Shown piece after piece: positions 15,165-23,554 of a stretch of 25,000 bases of DNA. Numbering within the stretch: the stretch's first letter is position 1; the number at the start of each line of letters is the position of its first letter. Location of the stretch: NCBI GenBank assembly GCA_027596075.1, contig JADGJC010000434.1, positions 1-25,000 on the forward strand. Direction: 5' to 3'. The notes beneath the pieces were generated by a model. That model saw only the letters and a list, made by a program, of their open reading frames with translations. It ran no database searches and was not told where the DNA came from. Made by a program: the position numbers and the translations under genes. The DNA comes from Rhizophlyctis rosea. Its lineage: Eukaryota; Chytridiomycota; Chytridiomycetes; Rhizophlyctidales; Rhizophlyctidaceae.

Positions 15165-15223
15165 ATGTTGAAAGACTCTGAGTTGCTTACGTCATCTGGC
15201 AGGAGCTCAGGGTCTTTTAACAT
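15165..15223. repeat. Imperfect 22-bp inverted repeat (potential hairpin)
   Basis: Arms 15165-15186 and 15202-15223 match at 18 of 22 positions when one is reverse-complemented. Three of the four differences would be G-U wobble pairs in RNA, so a transcript of this region could fold into a nearly continuous 22-bp stem with a 15-nt loop. It lies in gene-free DNA. It does not end in a T-run, so it is not a simple terminator. It may be a remnant of a small mobile element or a regulatory hairpin; no flanking target-site duplication is evident. Confidence 0.5.
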
Positions 15224-15757
15224 CACTACTGTTATCAAACCTTTGCCCGATGCCGAAGTGGGCTGAATCACTTGGATCATTCGATTTTGATTGTAAAAAG
15301 GAAAATCCAAACAAGCACTTCTTCCTCATTGCTGAACCTTGGCTAAAGAAACTTATTGTACTTAATGTAATGAGAAGTCGAAAGGAAGATCGGAATCATT
15401 CACAACGTGCCAGAGGTGGGTATTAGGTGCCCGATGTGCAATTGTCACCGATGACCTAAAAACAAATCGGCCTACAGAAACCCTTACTTGACAGCCTTCA
15501 ATTGGCTCTCAGGAAGCTGCCATGATGTGTGAAGGGAAAATACGAGACGCGAAAGGATGTGTTCACAAGCTTCGCCACAACTCTGCACCTGTTGTGCCTT
15601 CCCTGGACCCTTTCTCGCTCTGCGTTCTCTCCCCATCGCAAGGTATACTTGTCCTTGCAGAGATCCCCTCTACATCTTCCGTTAGTGCACCAGTAGTTGT
15701 CTAAATAGTACCACCCGTCGAAGTATCAGATAACCTGCTCAACCCCGTCGAATTGTA

Positions 15758-15784
15758 CACCTGTCAAACTGCACACCTGTCAAA
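15758..15784 (+). repeat. Two copies of a CACCTGTCAAA motif upstream of gene A
   Basis: CACCTGTCAAA occurs at 15758-15768 and again at 15774-15784, start-to-start distance 16 bp. The same motif with the same 16-bp period lies upstream of gene B. It is 95 bp before the gene A start codon. An ACGCGT (MCB-type) hexamer follows at 15795-15800. The unit contains a CACCTG E-box and a CTGTCA core of the kind bound by TALE homeodomain proteins; a regulatory role is inferred from position and conservation between the two genes. Confidence 0.6.
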
Positions 15785-15878
15785 AGCCTTCCTCACGCGT
15801 CACATCCAGACTTAATTCCCACTACCTTCGTGAAAACTCATTTCGCATATTATCCTGGAAACCATCTCGGCGCCTTCG

Positions 15879-18307
15879 ATGGTGAGTGACATAGTTGAAC
15901 GGTTGCGGAAGCACGCTGAGGAGAAGAGCTCTGAGTTGGAGGGGCTGTTGAAGGAAGCGGCCGCACTCGATCGTCGCAAGTCGAAAGAAATCAAGACATT
16001 GAAACAAGATATGGCGGAACGCGATAATACCATTGCCGTCCTCAAACAAGGTGTGGTGGCTAAAAGCACAGAGGCCTTAACCCATCAAAGATAGGCAAAT
16101 ACCGCACTTACAGAACGAGACATGTTGAATCAGAAGCTGCGATCTGTTGCTGAGCAGTTGCGTCAGATTGGGACTCATTATGAGAGGTGAGCAAGTTCGT
16201 CTGCTCAGTATTGAAAGCATGACAGCACTAGTGCTGATTACCTGAGTTGGCAAAAGCGCGACGCAGGAACTACACAGAGCTTTGGACATCCAACCTTCCA
16301 ATGTACACGACCATATCCTGGGCGACAGCGCTACACAGCCGGGCAATGGCAAGGCTTCGTCGGGCAATGGCGATGCTCAAAATTGGCCGTCAAACGTACG
16401 AATTCCTGCAATGGGCGCTGCACAGAAAGGAGGAAGGTTGGTGCAGTCTTGCCTATAGATGTGCATATTAAGGATGTAAAAACAACTCAACACGATGCAG
16501 CTTTTCAGCAATACGTATTGGCAATACAACTCTCCCCACTGATTCAGAATGGAATGATCAACCTGAACAGCACAGGTAACTGTCGACGTTAATGGTGGCC
16601 AGATGCTTACAAGACACTAATCCACAATGCTTTATAGTTCGGTTGCACGCAAGACTAGCAAGGAGGTCCCGGAGATTGGGTTGACTGAACGTGACAAACT
16701 GAAATATGGCAGCCCGGCTGCTCGCAAGCGGCTGATCATCTTTCATCCGGCCAAAGCCAAGGAAGGCAATACCGTTCATTGCTCGTGGCTTTACACAAAT
16801 CTTTGGAGCTTCTCAACTCCAACCAAAAATGCTTGGACACTTTCGTGCGGTCAGCAATTGAGAGCTCTTTCGAAGATCTCCAATATGACATCCTCCACCA
16901 GTATGTAACGTTCAACTACGGCGCTCAAAAGGAGAAGTTGCCGTCAAATCTCCAAAAGTTGCTTCCGACAACAAAGAATCCAGGGCCTGGAAAACATGAA
17001 CTCGCCGCACTTGCAACGGGAGTCTTGAGGAAGGATCGCACGCTCGACATCACTACCAACGACTTGAAAACAGCCCACGTGTTGATCGGTATGGCGTGTT
17101 CGGATCTCCAACTTGCTTGTCATCTGGTACGCTGGACAACGAACGGATTGCGATATACATTGGTTACAAAACCAATGTTATGGGAAGAATTTGATCAGCA
17201 ATGTCAACAATTGGGAACAGCAGAAATTGTGCGGGAGCACAAAAGGGCGCACCAGTTTCTTTTGTTGGCCAATGAAGTGACGGAGACCAATGTCCGCTTT
17301 GTTAGTGTGCGAGTCTATCAGAAATTCTTACTTGACGAAGCCGGCGTTCGGGACGGGATCAAGACCATATGCCTCGCCCACAAAGACAATGATTTGGATA
17401 TTTTGGAGGAGGAATGTGAATACGGGTCGCCAGCTTGGTGTGAAGGTGACATTACCGGTTCCGGTTAGTCTCACCTCCATTTATGTGACTGGGTCCTTAC
17501 TAAACTTACCTTGCATCAACAATGCTCAAAGCAGGTGGACTGAGCAACCAATGCAGCTCTGTACCTGTCGCTTTGAACAACCTCAACAAAGGTTCAGCCC
17601 CTTCAAATCGAACTCAGAAAAGACTGTCCCCAGAGTCCGACACAGACAAACGTGAGGCAAAACGCCAACGTCAAAGGTAACTTAGCCGTCTGATATCGTT
17701 TACTAAACAAACAGTGTCGCCGTAACCGCCACATCTTACCATCATTTGACTTTTCTGTCCTAGTTCATCTCCTCCTTTGACCTCCCATCAGATCCAGCTG
17801 TACGAACGGCACAAAGCGGAACGGTCAAAGCTTGGCAGAGACGTTCTCACACAAACCGCCTTCAAATTGGAGTTGCAAACCTGGTACAGCCTGCGATACG
17901 GTTACTATACATCTCCAATCAAGACCAGCAATCAGTACAACATGTGGTGCAACCACGAAACCATCCTCTACGCCGTACGCCATCTTGTCCGGGTAATCCC
18001 GCAATCAGAGTTTCCAGTGGTCAGCCATTCTCAGTTGGTGGAGCACTTGAAGCTGATTGAGTACAATCCTTTGCGAGTGTGCCGGGATGAAGTGAATGAG
18101 GAGCAGGAGAAGGTGTATGCATCGCTGGATGAGGATTTTGATCAGATGGTGACTGACGATTTGGCCGAGATGTGTCGCGAGCAGTTGCTTGTAGAGACTA
18201 GTTTTACAAATGACCAAGATGAGGAAGACCTGTTTTATCATGTGCCAGAAGAGGTCGAGAAGGAGTTGGGGCAATGGGAGTTGGGTGCGGTGCTTCGCAT
18301 TAAATAG
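15879..18307 (+). CDS. Gene A: unknown nuclear-type protein with N-terminal coiled coil
   Basis: I do not recognise this protein. Proposed exons: 15879-16050, 16114-16186, 16257-16436, 16501-16575, 16638-16690, 16762-17463, 17535-17676, 17764-18307; phases agree and give 646 residues. Residues 1-80 form a Lys/Glu-rich coiled coil (LKEAAALDRRKSKEIKTLKQ, then ERDMLNQKLRSVAEQLRQIG). Residues 81-185 are a polar Gly/Asn/Ser linker; exon choice there is the weakest part, since all three frames are open. Residues 185-418 are a helical, soluble-looking domain. At about 448-465 a basic motif (KRLSPESD...KRQRQ) looks like a bipartite nuclear localisation signal. Residues 466-646 form a second domain ending in an acidic stretch. 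The stop TAG lies two bases before a perfect donor (AG|GTGAGT at 18310) with exons in matching phase beyond, so the gene may be truncated. Shares plan and upstream repeat with gene B. Confidence 0.6.
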
Positions 18308-18377
18308 AGGTGAGTGATAGTGGGATGCTTTGGTTCAAAAAGATGCAAGATTTTCTGACAACCTTATTTACTTTCAG

Positions 18378-18910
18378 TCTCGCATCACGGACAACGGCGG
18401 GAAAAAGAGCGAATGTGAGTTTCTGAATATTTATGTTTGACGAAATGTTTGTTCATTATTAACACTCTCTCCTTTTGCAGATCATTAGGGGCCTTTCTGG
18501 CGACGAAATATTAGCGTATGCTATTTACGCATTCTGTATTGAGAAATTGTTCAATTGGAATTGGTCGAGGTATTCTGGCGTCGAACAAGATTCGAGGCAT
18601 TTTGGTACAGGTCAGATTTAGTGTTCAGGACCTTCAATACATGTTGCAACCATCACACTTGATGATAGTGATGTTGGATGGATTTGACTTGACGGATGGC
18701 GGGGCTCGAAAAGCAGGAAACAACTGCAGCATCATTGAGGCTGGTTGGGGTTTGGAGGTTGAGAGTGCAAGAAGCTAAGATTTGCTCCGCCTTGGCACTC
18801 CCTTCCGTTCAAAGTTCTCGCGTCTGGATCTCAGCAAATATGCACCTGAGTCGTTTAACGCACAATTCGTCCATTTCCATAATCACCTGCTCCCTCCTTG
18901 CATGCAATGA
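18378..18910 (+). pseudogene. Orphaned 3' exons of gene A
   Basis: After the TAG of gene A, consensus introns 18310-18377, 18415-18480 and 18570-18621 would join exons 18378-18414, 18481-18569 and 18622 onward in the exact phase of gene A. Their reading frame shows strong coding bias: GKRAN, IIRGLSGDEILAYAIYAF, then DLQYMLQPSHL and GFDLTDGGARKAGNN. The frame meets a TAA at 18776 and continues afterwards through LLRLGTPFRSKFSRLDLS to a TGA at 18908. A 36-bp intron (about 18741-18776, GTTGGG...CTAAG) could bypass that TAA. The simplest reading is that these exons once belonged to a longer gene A product and are now cut off by one or two nonsense changes. A separate downstream gene starting at an ATG near 18343 is the main alternative. 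Confidence 0.45.
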
Positions 18911-19810
18911 AAAAGTGGATAAGATGTTGCATTTTGAGAAATGTAAGCTTCATACCCCATTGCACGTCCATATTCCGCTTGCACCCAACAGCCCCAGTCT
19001 TCCCTAGTCCTTACAACTATGAAAATACAGCTAGCTACAGTCATGGCCTTCAGGGTAGGGGGTCGACTGGACTCTAGGATCTATACATCAAGTGGTCAGC
19101 ACCGAATAGATAGAAAAAGAAATAAAGGTCCGGGGACTCACCATTCCAAAGCGGCAACAATGCAGTACAAACCTAGCCGGAAGGTGGTCAAAGATGGCAG
19201 GCGGATGCAGCGGCCCCAATTTCACCCTTCTAACAACTCACGACCCTCCAGAGATATGGAGGACTCAATTGAGTGTCAGTGCGGCCCCAAAAAGGTGACC
19301 TGAGATAGCATCTACAACTTCCCGAGGTTTTGAAGACTCGAGTCACAAGGGATCACTGGTCCACCCAGCCATCTCGTACAGCACCTTTGCTCCAACCGGC
19401 GGGAAGGGTTACGACCTACCTGCCCGCAGTCGATAGAACCTGCTGAGCAAGGTTAGCTTCTAGTGACGCGAAAGCGAATCAATCAAAATATCTGAGTATA
19501 ACGACCTTCAGAACCCCCACATGCCGGCGAAGAGCTGGAAAACAAGCAGTGACACTTGGATAAGTGGGACCAGCTTTTGTTGGGTTGAGGATGTTGATGG
19601 GTTGAGAAAGATTTGAGAACAAAACTTTGGGGTGGGCCAAATTCGGGCGACTGGGTGTTCTTAGGGGGCCAATTGATTGTGTAATCAAGAAGCCCATGGG
19701 GAATCTGACTCTGATCGTTATGCTGAAATGAACAACAGGCTCCTTATTTGTAAATATACTCTGAAAGATGGTTTGCAGCTGCGAAAGGGATTCAAACGAC
19801 GAAAATATCA
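18911..19810. other. Gene-free stretch between gene A and the DM9 gene
   Basis: About 900 bp with no supported gene. Two plus-strand open frames (18696-19007 and 19019-19303) have compositions unlike the neighbouring coding exons, lack domains and have no supporting splice signals. The right part is the 3' flank of the minus-strand DM9 gene. No repeats or RNA genes were recognised. Confidence 0.45.
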
Positions 19811-20912
19811 TCATGCGTACGCCACTATATTGTAAGTCGATGCAAACATCTCCCTTCCACCTGATCCATAGAGGGCGCTTCGACCAAAAATGCCATCACC
19901 TCCTTTCCCAGGCACCCATTCTTTGGTTCTTTCATCCCAGCCGTAGATGACCTGTCGAAAATACAACACATTCTACTTGAGTGTTCAGGATATCAAGCTC
20001 CGAAATTCTGGGTAACTCACCCAGAGAGGCGAACCATTGCTGTCTTTCCCAGCCACAACCGGAGGGTACGATATTGAGCTTTGGACTTCCCGGCCCTTAC
20101 GAATCTCAACCAGCTTGATGAGATCAGAGTCCCCAAGCAAAACGTCATAGTTGGAACTGTGCAACTCCTTGCCGCCATATGGAACAACGCAGTGCTTGCC
20201 GGTGGAATAGCCCGCTATATTATGGAAGGGGTGCATTAGTAAGATAGAGATCTGATACGCTTTGTGATACTCAAGCAAAAGTTTGAGGAGGATACATACC
20301 TTTGCCCAGCTGCATGCTTCCGTCTGTAAGCGGAGCACGACATATATAAAGAACCGAGTCATCAGTTTGCTTCACACCAATCGCGTCTGACGGAAAGATA
20401 ATGCCCATGTCCTGATGCTGCCAGCGAAGGCCGTCGGCCGTTTTATGAGAGCGAGTGTGGGTAGGGGATTTGGTTCCTGGAATACGTTTGATAGTCTCTC
20501 TCAATTCTTGAGCAGCTCCAGAAAAGTATCCAGCTTGGCGGTGATTTCCTTCATTTTTAAATCGTGCATTTGGAACTTCTGGTTTTTGAGATCCACAACA
20601 ATGCTAGCAACCTGGTCCAACTTCGGATGGATGTCGGCGAGAGTGATTTGCTTGACGTGGTTGTGCTCAGCTTTGAGGTCCTTGTGCGGCTCGAAAAGGT
20701 GCTTGTCCTTTGCAAAATGCATGGCGACATGGAAGGTTTGCGACAGCAGGGTGGTAAGTCCGTAAGCGCAACCTAGCAGAATCTGGCAGCATGGTCAGTG
20801 AATCATTTCGCATTTTCTACACGGCTTTCCACGAAGTTTTGTGACTTACCAGAAGTCTTAGCTGCCAGCCCGGTTTGGGTTTTGATGCAATCGCAGATCT
20901 TGGTTGGCACAT
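19811..20912 (-). CDS. DM9 (DUF3421) repeat protein with helical N-terminus, frameshifted
   Basis: Four exons on the minus strand: 20912-20850, 20782-20300, 20214-20021, 19951-19811. The C-terminal half carries two DM9 repeats. The first runs from FPSDAIGVKQTDDSVLYICR to VVPYGGKE and NYDVLL; the second from PPVVAGKDSNGSPLW through GWDERTKEWVPGK to MFASTYNIVAYA. DM9 domains occur in insect, mollusc and fungal proteins, and some bind mannose; a lectin-like role is inference. The N-terminus has a hydrophobic stretch (LRLLILLGCAYGLTTLL) spanning the first splice junction, then about 75 residues of amphipathic helix. Exon 2 is interrupted: the helical frame ends at TGA (20503-20501), while the DM9 frame is open across the same place in the -1 frame. 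One missing base near 20505-20515 explains both. The product is therefore either truncated before the DM9 repeats, or the DM9 part starts at the internal ATG near 20410. Confidence 0.6.
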
Positions 20913-21759
20913 TGATAGAAAGTATAGAAGGTGTTGTTTTGTTCTCAGTAGCTTGTTCTTACAGTTGAAGTAGTCGTGGGGATGAGAAACTGAATGAAGG
21001 CAAGGAAGCAGTGCCAGACCCGCCTGTTATTGACACGTGGGTTACGAGTCGGCCGAGTTCAGGGGGATGGTCCAGCGCTCTGTTGGTAAATTTTGGGATT
21101 TCCGTTTGGGAGATGATCGTTCCATCGCACATCAGGCATCAATCCCGTGTTGGCCGCCAAGCCACAACTCCCCGCAATGGGACCCTGAGACGCGTTGAAC
21201 CTACCCACTCCTTCCCAGGTCTCTCATTTTTTCCTTACAGAATTTGATCAATAGCAGCAATCGAAAGAGCGAGGTTTCTCAGAATGCTGTTCAAAGTTTG
21301 GACTATATAGGGAAGCAAGTTCTCAACCAACGGCAAGTTCCTCCAATGCCTTTATGTTCACCCGAGCAGGTGATTACCACAGCTATGAACAAAATAATAA
21401 ACACCGCTACGAGGTCTAAGATGGGCCGGAGACCTCTTGATTCAAGGAGGTTGCGCAAACGCTTGTTGCTATCAGGTTAAAGGTGATCAATGAAGACCGA
21501 AATCATTTTTCTGTAGTTCAAGAATCACGGTGGAGGAGTGGCTTACACATTTGACAGGTGTTCTGACGTTGGCCCGGCCCTGTGGAACGGGGATTCCTGC
21601 CGCTCTCTTCCCATTCTGAACCTGGCGGCTCTTTCAATTCCCACGATCTCTTCACCGCTATTACACTGTAAGCTCGCCGTAAAACACCTACTACTTGCCC
21701 TCTGTCCATCACCAATCATCATATGTCAGCATTTCCACTCGTTTCGCTCGAACTCTGCA
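20913..21759. other. Stretch between the DM9 gene and gene B, with possible orphan exons
   Basis: No complete gene. On the plus strand, a frame open from about 20958 to 21088 ends at a good donor (TTG|GTAAAT). It can be joined in phase, across about 150 bp, to a strong acceptor (TTTTTTCCTTACAG at 21240). The second piece, 21241-21480, has good codon periodicity, ends in TAA and encodes a basic tail (RRPLDSRRLRKRLLLSG). No start codon was found for this pair, which overlaps the DM9 promoter. I treat it as a possible gene fragment. An inverted CACCTGTCAAA copy lies at 21554-21564, and pyrimidine-rich leader sequence precedes gene B. Confidence 0.35.
21554..21564 (-). repeat. Inverted copy of the CACCTGTCAAA motif
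   Basis: TTTGACAGGTG on the plus strand is the exact reverse complement of the 11-bp core repeated upstream of genes A and B. It stands alone, about 200 bp upstream of the gene B array, in opposite orientation. Confidence 0.45.
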
Positions 21760-21802
21760 TATCTGTCAAACCCCTCACCTGTCAAACCCTTCACCTGTCA
21801 AA
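21760..21802 (+). repeat. Three 16-bp tandem units (CACCTGTCAAACCCYT) upstream of gene B
   Basis: Units start at 21760 (ATATCTGTCAAA variant), 21776 and 21792, exactly 16 bp apart. The consensus is close to CACCTGTCAAACCCYT. The last copy ends only 20 bp before the gene B start codon, so the array may lie in the core promoter or 5' leader. The identical core and period occur before gene A, while the rest of the two upstream regions differ. This selective conservation points to a functional cis-element rather than simple duplication. Confidence 0.65.
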
Positions 21803-21822
21803 ACACTCCTGCACAATCGACA

Positions 21823-23554
21823 ATGGATATGAACGCGGCGTTAGAATATGCAGAAAATAGGGGAGTGCTCATCAGACAGCTGGAAACGGACGTGTCGAAT
21901 CTGAAATGTGAAAACCAGCGGTTGGAGTCCAGTATACAGATGATGAAGGCCGAAAAGGATCAAACCGTTCAACGTTGGAACTGGTGACTTCCAAAGGGAA
22001 GGAGGAACAACTGGCGGGAGAAATCGAAGTGTTGAAGGGTGACAGAAACACATTGGAGGAGGACCTACATGCGGTGAAGCAGGGAATTTTGGACGAGTTG
22101 GAAGCGGTCAAAGCGGACCGAGACAGGTTGAGGGAGTTGCTGAAAGTGGCAGATGATGAAAAGGCCATTCGGGATGCGTCCATAGCAGAACTAAAAGCTG
22201 AACGGGAATCGTTGGAAGAAGAACTGAGAAATGCACAAAGGTATGCTGCGTGCAGCTTGTCAAAACATTCCAGGAAACTAAGTACTTTGTTATATTGAGA
22301 TCGCAACATGCAGCCAAAAAGAAAGTCGGATTCCTGAAAAAGTATTTGGCGGATGACACTGAGGCGTCTAGCGGAAGGTGCGAACATAATGTTTTTTCAG
22401 TTGCTAACGAGAAAAAATTATCTCATATACAGATTCTAATTCAACTCAGCCTTCTGCCAACTCTCACTACACGGACAACGACGAGATCGAAATCGATGCA
22501 CAAGCTAATGGGCCAAGCGTCATGGATGGGTTGCTCGCGTCAGTCACGTCTGAATCCGAGAGCGAAGACGGTTTCTCCGATGATAGCAACGACGCCGATT
22601 ACGAAGAGCCTCTGAACGTCAGCGAATCGGAGGACGACACACCTGAAGATCCCAAGGAAGCCATTGCATCAATTGCACAAAAGATCAGCAAAATCAAGAT
22701 CGTTGCCCTCCTTGTCATGATGAAACATCACGAGACCAGCCCCGGCATGAAGTGCCGTGATATTCAAGGTTGTGAGAAGGCATAAGTGGGCATGAAACGT
22801 GACAAGTCCCATGACTCATCCGGTTTTTAGAGGCTGGAAAGAAGCTTTTCAACATAGACCTTGAAATGCGATCTACATTTACCGCGCGTTCACAGCTTCG
22901 AGAAGTGAGCATCCTCACGAGGCCAAGCAAAGGCAATCACCAGCCGCATCCCGATTACGAAGGCGAAAAGCTCTTCTCATATCATGGCTATGGGAAGTTG
23001 AAGAAGCTCTATTGGCTCCGAATGTCGTGTGAGGAGGAGTTCGACTTCGATAGTGGAACGTCCGTGCCATTGAAGAAAGAATCTTCCGCCCCTCCGCTTG
23101 AAACATATGCGGAGTTCGAGGACACAGCCACTGTGTCGGCTTATGAGCGGAGCCCGTCGGATATGACCGGCGCCCTGAGCGTCAAGGTGGGTTAGTCCTG
23201 CTCAGAAAGTGCAGGCTCGCAATGGCATGACCTAATCAAGAGCTGTGAAAACAAGATTGCGGAGCATACCAATGTCGTCGCATCTGGTTCGGCATCGTCA
23301 TCAATGCCCAATACCAACAAGCGTACCCTCGACAACGAAGCTGAGGAAGAGCCACAACCTAAGCGGTCCCGTCAGACGTAAGTGGTCATTCGGTTCTATG
23401 AATATCGGTGAGCTATCCTCAACCTCAACATACTAATCATGACTTCCAATTTGGCTGAGCCACAGCGAAGCGAGATCCAAAACCCACCAGTCCACTAAAA
23501 CCCATTATGATCAACATGATTATGCCCCGTCAATATATTCCAATTATTCACTAA
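21823..23554 (+). CDS. Gene B: gene A-like coiled-coil protein, probably disrupted and truncated
   Basis: Not recognised as a known family. Exons: 21823-22240, 22300-22377, 22433-22768, 22831-23186, 23241-23377 and a short last exon from about 23460. Exon 1 encodes a long coiled coil (ELKAERESLEEELRNAQR near its end), then a strongly acidic Ser/Asp linker (SESESEDGFSDDSNDADYEE) and a helical segment (EAIASIAQKISKIKIVALLV). A globular part follows (EAGKKLFNIDLEMRSTF, YHGYGKLKKLYWLR), then a basic motif (KRTLDNEAEEEPQPKRSRQ) like the one in gene A. Two breaks are seen. In exon 1 the frame starting at the ATG ends in TGA at about 21985 while the coiled coil continues in the -1 frame from about 21970. 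The 22377/22433 junction also fails to keep phase. The introns at 22769-22830 and 23187-23240 are sound. The 3' end is uncertain: two acceptors (before 23460 or 23466) give stops near 23554 or 23668, both overlapping the next gene antisense. Confidence 0.5.

Larger units (their letters stand above)
14421..15756. other. Long gene-free stretch before gene A
   Basis: About 1.3 kb without a supported gene. Open frames on both strands lack recognisable domains. It holds a CRE palindrome at 14934-14941, a 22-bp imperfect inverted repeat at 15165-15223, and pyrimidine-rich sequence from about 15590 to 15690 leading toward gene A. A 60-codon ATG-led frame at 15522-15704 was considered but shows no coding signature. 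This spacing is clearly larger than between the conserved genes to the left and marks the change to accessory-type sequence. Confidence 0.45.

Noticed and set aside
14761..15310. Overlapping open frames on both strands in the gap before gene A
   Set aside because: They mirror each other because of the inverted repeat, start mostly with non-ATG codons and show no domain or coding bias.
16691..16761. Apparent frameshift in gene A between the LTERDKLKY frame and the LLVALHKSLELL frame
   Set aside because: A 71-bp intron (GTGACA...CCAAG) with a CTGAT branch site joins the two frames in phase, so no mutation is needed.
23194..23196. Apparent in-frame TAG in gene B
   Set aside because: It falls inside a 54-bp intron (23187-23240) with GTGGGT donor, CTAAT branch site and AAG acceptor whose removal keeps phase, so it is not a premature stop.
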